A stretch of 5,699 nt of DNA from an uncultured Collinsella sp. GTDB lineage: Bacteria > Actinomycetota > Coriobacteriia > Coriobacteriales > Coriobacteriaceae. The position numbers and the translations under genes are program-made. Each line of letters begins with the position of its first letter. The stretch's first letter is position 1. Of this stretch, positions 1-5,139 are shown piece after piece. The notes beneath the pieces were generated by a model, which was not told where the DNA came from, made no database searches, and saw only the letters and a program-made list of their open reading frames with translations. Location: positions 1-5,699 of the forward strand of contig CAUDCB010000131.1 of NCBI GenBank assembly GCA_958447915.1, in the 5' to 3' direction.

Positions 1-120
1 ACCGTCTCCGCTTCCTGGGACGATCCGTCCACTGCGCCCAACGGCGAGGCCCTCGATGGCTTCAAGGGCATCGGCACGACGAGCATGTCCTTCAGGGGCG
101 TCGCGACCGTCAAGGCGTAA
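1..120 (+). CDS. C-terminal end of probable ABC transporter solute-binding protein (family 5 type), 5'-partial
   Basis: Frame 1 is open from the first base to a TAA at 118-120 and encodes the last 39 residues of a protein, ending in TTSMSFRGVATVKA. The tail contains an aromatic/acidic WDDP stretch and finishes with a short beta-strand-like segment. No diagnostic motif survives in so short a piece. The assignment comes mainly from context: in Opp/Dpp-type operons the extracytoplasmic lipoprotein that captures the solute usually sits directly upstream of the DppB-type permease, as this gene does. A structured 157-base gap follows it, also common after binding-protein genes, which are needed in molar excess. 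The signal peptide, lipobox and ligand-binding domain lie outside the window, so the substrate cannot be judged. It could instead be an unrelated upstream gene. Confidence 0.6.
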   Translation, partial: TVSASWDDPSTAPNGEALDGFKGIGTTSMSFRGVATVKA

Positions 121-141
121 GGCTCGCTTGAGTCTGTATGC

Positions 142-169
142 AGGATGTCGGTCGTTGGGACCGTATCCT
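142..169 (+). other. Intercistronic RNA hairpin A
   Basis: An imperfect inverted repeat starts 21 bases after the stop of the upstream gene. AGGAT (142-146) pairs with ATCCT (165-169), and CGGTC (149-153) pairs with GACCG (159-163) around the loop GTTGG. A small internal loop (147-148 against 164) separates the two 5-bp stems. No T-run follows, so it is not a classical intrinsic terminator. It is the first of a series of hairpins in this gap. A role in protecting the 3' end of the upstream mRNA, or in partial termination, is inferred from its position. Confidence 0.5.
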
Positions 170-182
170 CATAGTTGAAACA

Positions 183-216
183 AAGACCCGGGCGGCAACG
201 ATGTCGCTCGGGTCTT
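183..216 (+). terminator. Strong intercistronic hairpin B (14-bp stem), partial terminator or mRNA-stabilising element
   Basis: AAGACCCGGGCGGC (183-196) pairs with GTCGCTCGGGTCTT (203-216) around a six-base loop (AACGAT). The stem is 14 continuous pairs including two G-U wobbles. On the + strand it is followed by GTAATG, so no U-tract is present. Read on the - strand the stem is followed by TGTTTC, a slightly better but still weak U-tract. Hairpins without U-tracts are common in high-GC Gram-positives and can terminate partially or block 3' exonucleases. Placed between a binding-protein gene and its permease, it would be expected to keep the upstream message more abundant than the permease/ATPase message. 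Confidence 0.65.
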
Positions 217-219
217 GTA

Positions 220-237
220 ATGAGTATCCGTACTCAT
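220..237 (+). other. Intercistronic palindrome/hairpin C (7-bp stem, TCCG tetraloop)
   Basis: ATGAGTA (220-226) is perfectly complementary to TACTCAT (231-237) with the four-base spacer TCCG. As RNA the loop UCCG fits the UNCG tetraloop class, although the closing pair is A-U rather than the preferred C-G. As DNA it is an 18-bp dyad that could equally be a regulator-binding site. It begins only three bases after hairpin B ends, so the two would stack or compete in the transcript. RNA and DNA roles cannot be separated from sequence alone. Confidence 0.5.
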
Positions 238-243
238 ATACCA

Positions 244-258
244 GTTGGTCCTACCGAC
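244..258 (+). other. Possible small hairpin D just upstream of the permease RBS
   Basis: GTTGGT (244-249) can pair with ACCGAC (253-258), giving six pairs including one G-U wobble around a three-base loop. It ends eight bases before the GGGG of the permease ribosome binding site. It is short and could be chance. If real it would continue the run of structures in this gap and might affect ribosome loading at 278. Confidence 0.25.
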
Positions 259-266
259 AAAAGAAA

Positions 267-272
267 GGGGAG
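267..272 (+). promoter_or_regulatory. Ribosome binding site deciding the GTG start of the DppB-type permease
   Basis: GGGGAG at 267-272 lies five bases before the GTG at 278. It favours GTG 278 over the in-frame TTG at 245, which has no purine-rich sequence in front of it and falls inside possible hairpin D. Confidence 0.75.
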
Positions 273-277
273 AGAAC

Positions 278-1234
278 GTGAACAACTTGCTACGTTTGAT
301 TGGAAGGCGTCTCGTGGCGCTGCCGATCATGGCATTGGGCGTCACCGTCCTGGTGTTCTTCCTTATGTCGTTCTCCAAGACCGACCCCGCCTATACGGCG
401 TTGGGTGACGGTGCCTCGCCCGAGGCGGTTGCCGAGTACCATGAGAAGTATGGTCTGGACGACCCCTGGCCCGTGCGCTACGTGCGCTACATGGGCGATC
501 TGATCCATGGCGACATGGGCACCTATGGTGCTGCTCGCAACTCCGTTGCCAAGCGCATCTCCACTGCCCTGCCCGTCACGATGCAGCTGACCTTCATCGG
601 TCTTGCCATCGGCGCGGTCGTTTCGTTTTTACTCGGCGTCATCGCGGCACTGTATCGCGATAAATGGCCGGACCAAGTGATCCGCGTCTTCTCCATCGCC
701 GGCTTGGCAACCCCGTCGTTCTGGCTTGCCGTTCTGTTGATTCTGCTGTTCTCTTCCTACCTTAAGGTGCTTCCGGCGTCCGGTGCTCTGCCTCACTTCA
801 CCACCAACCCGGCTGGCTATCTGGGACGTATGATCATGCCCGCCATTGCTCTTGCCTTCCCGCTGACGGGTCAGATGACTCGTATCGTGCGTACGGCCAT
901 GGTCGAGGAGCTCGACAAGGACTATGTCCGTATGGCTCGCGGCGCCGGCGTTCCCGAGAAGGTCGTCGTCGGCATCAACGTACTTCGCAATGCGCTGATC
1001 ACCCCGGTCACCACCCTCGGTCTTAAGATCGGTTACCTCATGGGCGGCGCCGTCGTCATCGAGGTTATCTTCAACCTCCCCGGCATGGGCACCGCGATCC
1101 TGCAGGGCGTTCAGGGCAACGAGGCGAACCTGGTTCAGGGCGTCGTCATCGTCGTTGCTCTTGCCTTCATCATCATCAACATCGTGGTTGACATGCTCTA
1201 CCTGCTCATCAACCCGCGCATCAGGACGGTGTAG
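278..1234 (+). CDS. Opp/Dpp-family ABC transporter permease, DppB/OppB type
   Basis: This is an inner-membrane subunit of a peptide/nickel/oligosaccharide-class ABC importer; with the DppC-type half encoded next it would form the translocation channel. The GTG start at 278 gives 318 residues, normal for the DppB family. The layout is typical: a first membrane segment at about residues 12-32 (rich in L, V and F), an extracytoplasmic region of about 65 residues containing YGLDDPWPVRYVRYM, then about five more hydrophobic segments from residue 103 onward (roughly 103-125 and 137-163, the rest toward the C-terminus). The EAA coupling loop that docks on the ATPases is visible as DYVRMARGAG (215-224), with the conserved glycine at 224, followed by LRNAL. 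The NLPGMG motif near the C-terminus is also characteristic. Three bases separate it from the next gene. It carries one TTA codon (629-631). The substrate is not evident from the permease. Confidence 0.93.
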   Translation: MNNLLRLIGRRLVALPIMALGVTVLVFFLMSFSKTDPAYTALGDGASPEAVAEYHEKYGLDDPWPVRYVRYMGDLIHGDMGTYGAARNSVAKRISTALPVTMQLTFIGLAIGAVVSFLLGVIAALYRDKWPDQVIRVFSIAGLATPSFWLAVLLILLFSSYLKVLPASGALPHFTTNPAGYLGRMIMPAIALAFPLTGQMTRIVRTAMVEELDKDYVRMARGAGVPEKVVVGINVLRNALITPVTTLGLKIGYLMGGAVVIEVIFNLPGMGTAILQGVQGNEANLVQGVVIVVALAFIIINIVVDMLYLLINPRIRTV

Positions 1235-1237
1235 ATT

Positions 1238-3253
1238 ATGGTAAAGATTCGAGAGAAGCAAACCGAGCAGCTCGAGAAGGCTGCCTCCAAGGGGCTCAAT
1301 CTCGGTGGCTGGAAGAAGATGACGCTGTCTTCTAAGATTGCCGCCGTCGTGCTGGCGCTGGTCGCCCTGACCGCGATTATGGCGCCCCTTCTTGCCCCCT
1401 ATAGCCCGGTCGAGATCTTTACGGCTCGCCAGGCTCCCGGCAACGGATTTATCTTCGGTACCGACGATAAGGGTCGCGACATTCTGTCGCGCATGCTCTA
1501 CGGTGGTCGTTACTCGCTGATTATCGGCTTTGGCGCCACTGCCATGGCTCTGGTCTGCGGCTCGGTCGTGGGCGCCCTTGCGGCGGTTTCGCGCAAGGCC
1601 GTTTCCGAGACGATCATGCGTATCTTGGACATCATCATGTCCATCCCGGGCATCGCCCTCGCGGCCGTCTTCGTCTCCATCCTGGGCAACTCCGTGCCGT
1701 CGATCATCTTCGCCATCGGCTTTATGTACACTCCGCAGATTGCCCGTATCGTGCGCGCCAACATCGTGTCCGAGTACGGCGAGGACTATGTCCGCGCGGT
1801 CATCGTTTCCGGCGCCAAGGCTCCGTGGATTTTGATCAAGCATGTTCTGCGTAACTGCATCGCCCCGATCATGGTCTTCACCGTTACCCTGGTCGCCGAC
1901 GCCATCATCTTCGAGGCCTCGCTGACCTTCATCGGCGCTGGTATTCAGGAGCCCACCGCTACCTGGGGCAACATCCTCGCCGACGCCCGCGGCGGCGTGC
2001 TCGCCGGCCGTTGGTGGCAGGCGCTGTTCCCGGGCCTGGCCATCATGATCACCTGCCTGGCACTCAACATCCTCTCCGAGGGCATTACCGACGCCATGGC
2101 CGCTGCTCCCTCCGCCGCCCTGGATCCGACCGATTCCTCCAAGCGTCGCGAGGCCGACCTGCTGGTCTCCGACCCCGTTCGCGCCTACAAGGAGCAGGCC
2201 CAGTCCCTCTCCGCTCGCCTTGGCGCCCTGCGCGATGTCGAGCTCAAGCGTGACGATCGCCATGTGCCCGACGAGTCTGTTGAGCCGATCCTTTCGGTCC
2301 GCGATTTCTGCATTCAGTTTGAGCATCACGGTGATATCAACGTCGTCGACCATGTCAACTTTGACGTCCGTCCTGGTCAGACCATGGGCCTGGTGGGCGA
2401 GTCCGGTTGCGGTAAGTCCATCACCACGCTGGCCATCATGGGCCTGACCGACGATGACGAGCACCTTTCCGGCGAGGTCCTCTGGGAGGGCCGCGACCTG
2501 CTCAAGATGAGCAAGAAGGAGTGGTTCGGCCTGCGCGGTACCGATATCGCCATGGTCTATCAGGACGCCCTGTCCTCGCTCAACCCCTCCATGCTCATCT
2601 CTGCCCAGATGAAGCAGCTCACCAAGCGCGGCGGCACCCGCAGCGCCGAGGAACTCCTGGAGCTCGTGGGCCTCGACCCCAAGCGTACGCTCGAGAGCTA
2701 CCCGCATGAGCTTTCCGGTGGCCAGCGTCAGCGTGTTCTGATCGCTATGGCCCTTACCCGCGACCCCAAGCTGGTCATCTGCGACGAGCCCACGACCGCT
2801 CTGGACGTTACCGTCCAGAAGCAGGTCATCAAGCTGCTCAACGACCTTCAGGCCAAGCTCGGCTTTGCCATGATCTTCGTCTCGCATGACCTGGCGCTGG
2901 TCGCCGAGGTCGCCCATAACATCACGGTTATGTACGCCGGTCAGGTTATCGAGCAGGCGCCCACCAAGGAGCTGCTCACTAACCCGATCCACGAGTACAC
3001 CCGCGGTCTTCTGGGCTCCGTTCTGTCCATCGAGAGCGGTTCGGGCCGTCTGCACCAGGTGCCCGGCGCCGTTCCGAGCCCGCGCGATTTCCCCAAGGGC
3101 GATCGCTTCGCGCCCCGCTCGAGCCATCCGCGCATTGGCCTGGACACCCGTCCGGTCTTCAAGCGCGTGCCCGGCACCGAGCACTTCTATTCCGAGCTCC
3201 CCGACGAGGTGCTCAAGGCAAATGGTTTGACCCCTCACGCGGAGGTGATGTAG
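1238..3253 (+). CDS. Fused ABC transporter permease (DppC type) and ATP-binding protein (DppD type)
   Basis: One 671-residue polypeptide joins two subunits that are separate proteins in the E. coli Dpp system. Residues 1-33 are a charged cytoplasmic tail. Residues 34-297 are the DppC-type permease: first membrane segment at about 34-53, the FGTDDKGRD motif at 73-81, and an EAA loop around DYVRAVIVSGA with its conserved glycine at 192. Residues 298-348 are a charged linker rich in R, K, E and D. The ATPase starts near 350: Walker A GESGCGKS 387-394, Q-loop Q442, signature LSGGQRQR 492-499, Walker B LVICDE 512-517, switch histidine H550. All nucleotide-binding motifs look intact. The C-terminal region resembles the oligopeptide-transporter tail (HEYTRGLL, then GDRFAPRSSHP at 621-631), but the cysteines usual there are D622 and S628. 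Permease/ATPase fusions of this class occur in other actinobacteria. The ATG at 1238 is three bases after the previous stop, with a weak AGGA 11 bases upstream. Confidence 0.93.
   Translation: MVKIREKQTEQLEKAASKGLNLGGWKKMTLSSKIAAVVLALVALTAIMAPLLAPYSPVEIFTARQAPGNGFIFGTDDKGRDILSRMLYGGRYSLIIGFGATAMALVCGSVVGALAAVSRKAVSETIMRILDIIMSIPGIALAAVFVSILGNSVPSIIFAIGFMYTPQIARIVRANIVSEYGEDYVRAVIVSGAKAPWILIKHVLRNCIAPIMVFTVTLVADAIIFEASLTFIGAGIQEPTATWGNILADARGGVLAGRWWQALFPGLAIMITCLALNILSEGITDAMAAAPSAALDPTDSSKRREADLLVSDPVRAYKEQAQSLSARLGALRDVELKRDDRHVPDESVEPILSVRDFCIQFEHHGDINVVDHVNFDVRPGQTMGLVGESGCGKSITTLAIMGLTDDDEHLSGEVLWEGRDLLKMSKKEWFGLRGTDIAMVYQDALSSLNPSMLISAQMKQLTKRGGTRSAEELLELVGLDPKRTLESYPHELSGGQRQRVLIAMALTRDPKLVICDEPTTALDVTVQKQVIKLLNDLQAKLGFAMIFVSHDLALVAEVAHNITVMYAGQVIEQAPTKELLTNPIHEYTRGLLGSVLSIESGSGRLHQVPGAVPSPRDFPKGDRFAPRSSHPRIGLDTRPVFKRVPGTEHFYSELPDEVLKANGLTPHAEVM
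3241..3249 (+). promoter_or_regulatory. Strong Shine-Dalgarno of the DppF-type ATPase, inside the preceding gene
   Basis: GGAGGTGAT at 3241-3249 is a near-perfect match to the anti-Shine-Dalgarno sequence, with GGAGG ending eight bases before the ATG at 3254. It lies within the last codons (Glu-Val-Met) of the fused permease/ATPase gene, whose stop directly abuts the ATG. It supports tight translational linkage of the two ATPase genes. Confidence 0.85.
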
Positions 3254-4081
3254 ATGAGCGAGACCGCAGTCAACGGCGTCGAGCCGATCATCTTCCTTGA
3301 TGACGTCCACGTCACCTTTAGGACACGTACCGGCTCGATTCTGCACCCTAACCTGGTTCACGCCGTCCAGGGTGTAACGATTAAGCTCATGCCCGGTCAG
3401 ACGATCGGCATCGTCGGCGAGTCCGGTTGCGGTAAGTCCACCACCGCCAACGTCATGTGCGGCCTGCAGGCCCCCACGAGCGGCAAGGTCTACTTTAAGG
3501 GCAAGGACGTGACCAAGCGTACCGCCGAGGACCGTCGCCACATGGGTCGCGTCATCTCGGTCGTGTTCCAGAACCCGGCTACGGCGCTCAACCCCCGCAT
3601 GGTCGTTCGCGAGCAGCTGCTCGACCACATGCGCGTCCACAACCTGGGTACCGAGGCCGAGCAGGAGAAGCGCGTCAAGGAGCTCTTGGAGCTCACCGGT
3701 CTGCCCAGCTCCGCCGCCGAGGTTCTTCCCGGCCAGCTTTCGGGCGGCCAGCGCCAGCGCGTCGCAATTGCCCGTGCTCTGTCGCTGAACCCCGATGCCA
3801 TCATCGCCGACGAGCCCACCTCGGCTCTGGACGTTTCGGTCCGCGCGCAGATTCTGAACCTGCTGACCGACCTTAAGAAGGAGCTCGGCCTGGCCATGGT
3901 GTTCATCAGCCATGACATCCAGACGGTCCGCTATATCTCTGACGACATCATCGTTATGAATGGCGGCAAGATCGTCGAGCAGGGCGAGGCCAAGCAGGTC
4001 TTCCGGCACCCTCAGGACCCCTACACCAAGATGCTGCTCGGCGCTGCGCCGTCGCTGCTTCATCCCAAGCTCGGCGAGTAG
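3254..4081 (+). CDS. Opp/Dpp-family ABC transporter ATP-binding protein, DppF/OppF type
   Basis: This is the second cytoplasmic ATPase of the importer; it would pair with the ATPase domain of the preceding fused protein to form the two ATP sites. The 275-residue product has every core motif: Walker A GESGCGKS 55-62, Q-loop Q106 in VFQNPATALNPR, signature LSGGQRQR 162-169, Walker B ending D186-E187 followed by PTSALD, and switch histidine H220 in FISHD. The VFQNP and SALD wording is typical of OppF/DppF. The protein stops soon after the core, at a tail reading APSLLHPKLGE. It therefore lacks the cysteine-containing C-terminal extension that makes many family members 310-330 residues long. The ATG directly follows the previous TAG. 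Codon use is strongly GC-biased, as in the two permease genes. Confidence 0.94.
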   Translation: MSETAVNGVEPIIFLDDVHVTFRTRTGSILHPNLVHAVQGVTIKLMPGQTIGIVGESGCGKSTTANVMCGLQAPTSGKVYFKGKDVTKRTAEDRRHMGRVISVVFQNPATALNPRMVVREQLLDHMRVHNLGTEAEQEKRVKELLELTGLPSSAAEVLPGQLSGGQRQRVAIARALSLNPDAIIADEPTSALDVSVRAQILNLLTDLKKELGLAMVFISHDIQTVRYISDDIIVMNGGKIVEQGEAKQVFRHPQDPYTKMLLGAAPSLLHPKLGE

Positions 4082-4097
4082 GTTCGCTTTCCCTCCC

Positions 4098-4125
4098 GTG
4101 CGCCCGGTTCCCTTGCCGGGCGCAC
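4098..4125 (+). terminator. Perfect 10-bp hairpin between the transporter and esterase genes
   Basis: GTGCGCCCGG (4098-4107) is the exact reverse complement of CCGGGCGCAC (4116-4125). The eight-base loop TTCCCTTG could be closed by one extra U-G pair. It begins 16 bases after the ATPase stop. The downstream bases CTCCGTTGCG contain no U-tract, so this is either a tail-less terminator of the kind described in high-GC Gram-positives or a structure that lowers read-through into the esterases. I see no convincing sigma-70-like promoter between it and the next start, so some read-through transcription seems likely. Confidence 0.6.
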
Positions 4126-4161
4126 CTCCGTTGCGATTTCGAAAGGTTGGGTTCACGGGCC

Positions 4162-5139
4162 ATGCCAAGCGCTCAGGAGCTACAACAGCAATTTGGTGGT
4201 TATCGGGGCGCCATGCCCCGTCCATCCGATTTCGATCTCTTTTGGAACGACCGCATGGCCGAGGCTGACGCCGTCAAGATCGACTATGCGGTCGAGGCGG
4301 CATCGATTGCCGATACTGCGACCTGCCAGTTTTTTGACCTCTGGTATACCGGCATGTGCGGCGCCCGCCTGCATGCCAAGTATCTCAAGCCGGTTTCGGA
4401 CGAGCCCGTGCCGCTGGTGTTACAGTTCCACGGCTATCCGGGTGCAAGCCGCAGCTGGTTCGAGCAGGCGTCGTTTGCGGGCATGGGCATGGCGCTCATT
4501 GCCCTCGACTGCCCCGGCCAGGGTGGCCCCTCCGAGGATATTGGTGGATTTGAAGGCACAACGGTCGCGGGCCATATCGTCGCCGGTATCGATGGCGACC
4601 CGGCCAACCTCTACTATGTCCGCTTGCACCAGGATATCCGCATTCTGTGCCGTATTGTTCGCGAGCTCGAGGGCATCGATTTTTCCCGCGTATTTGTGAA
4701 CGGCGCATCACAGGGCGGCGGTTTGGGCATTGCGACCTGCGCGCTTAATAGCGAGCTTATCAATCGTGCCGCCATCCTCTATCCCTTCCTGTCGGATTTC
4801 CGCCTTGTTTGGGATCTGGATGCCGACGATATCGCTTATGAGGGCCTGCGTTATTGGTCGCGTTGGTTTGACGAGGACTCGACTCGTATTGAAGAGGCCT
4901 ATGCCAAACTGGCGTACTTCGATTCCAAGAACTTTGCCCCCATGGTCAAATGCCCCGTGCTGTTTGGCACGGGCACGGCCGATATCGTCTGTCCGCCAGC
5001 GACGCAGTTTGCGGTCTACAACAACCTGGCCTGTGAGAAGCGACATGAGTTCTTTGAGGGCTTTGGCCACGAGGAGATTCAGGACTTTGACGACATGATC
5101 ATTCCGTTTTTCTGCGAGGGAGGGGAGGCTCATGTCTAA
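4162..5139 (+). CDS. Acetylesterase, carbohydrate esterase family 7 (AXE1 / cephalosporin-C deacetylase type)
   Basis: This 325-residue alpha/beta hydrolase is predicted to remove O-acetyl groups from sugars or similar small molecules. No signal peptide is visible, so it should act in the cytoplasm on imported material. Family features appear in order: an N-terminal PSDFDLFW motif ending at W28; HGYPG 90-94 with the probable oxyanion tyrosine Y92; a PGQGG motif in place of the family's usual RGQGG; DGDP...YYVR before the nucleophile elbow; GASQGG with nucleophile S183; the acid D274 in GTADIVCPP; and the HE pair with H303. Length and triad spacing closely match Bacillus CE7 enzymes of about 320 residues. 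The ATG at 4162 is chosen because it gives the family's usual N-terminus; GAAAGG (4141-4146) is rather far upstream. Nine cysteines are present. Codon use is less biased (TTA, TCA) than in the transporter. The next gene overlaps it by eight bases. Known relatives deacetylate xylo-oligosaccharides, cephalosporin C and, in pneumococcus, sialic acids; the substrate here is not determined. Confidence 0.9.
   Translation: MPSAQELQQQFGGYRGAMPRPSDFDLFWNDRMAEADAVKIDYAVEAASIADTATCQFFDLWYTGMCGARLHAKYLKPVSDEPVPLVLQFHGYPGASRSWFEQASFAGMGMALIALDCPGQGGPSEDIGGFEGTTVAGHIVAGIDGDPANLYYVRLHQDIRILCRIVRELEGIDFSRVFVNGASQGGGLGIATCALNSELINRAAILYPFLSDFRLVWDLDADDIAYEGLRYWSRWFDEDSTRIEEAYAKLAYFDSKNFAPMVKCPVLFGTGTADIVCPPATQFAVYNNLACEKRHEFFEGFGHEEIQDFDDMIIPFFCEGGEAHV
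5118..5128 (+). promoter_or_regulatory. Shine-Dalgarno for the second AXE1-like gene, inside the esterase gene
   Basis: A purine-rich GGGAGGGGAGG (5118-5128) precedes the ATG at 5132 and offers GGAGG-like pairing at spacings of about 3 to 8 bases. It sits within the last codons of the esterase and supports ATG 5132 as the start. Confidence 0.75.

Noticed and set aside
128..183. Possible sigma-70-like promoter (TTGAGT at 128, TTGGGA at 155, TATCCT at 164)
   Set aside because: No pair of -35 and -10 candidates has acceptable spacing, and TATCCT overlaps an arm of hairpin A. An internal promoter is not supported.
245..277. TTG 245 as an alternative start of the DppB-type permease
   Set aside because: It adds 11 polar residues not expected in the family, has no ribosome binding site and lies in a possible hairpin. 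GTG 278 has GGGGAG five bases upstream.
4147..4161. TTG 4147 as an alternative start of the CE7 esterase
   Set aside because: GAAAGG directly abuts this codon with no spacing. The ATG at 4162 gives the family-typical 28 residues up to the tryptophan of DFxxFW and triad positions close to those of Bacillus CE7 enzymes.
4082..4161. Promoter for the esterase genes
   Set aside because: TTGCGA at 4131 has no -10-like hexamer at a suitable distance, so no promoter is called.
629..4225. A 1198-codon open frame on the - strand spanning most of the transporter genes
   Set aside because: It is aligned codon-for-codon with the + strand genes and stays open only because they avoid TTA, CTA and TCA. It ends at the TTA codon at 629-631. 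Its composition (rich in D, G, H, R and L with no domain motifs) is typical of a shadow frame, and the + strand genes carry clear family motifs.
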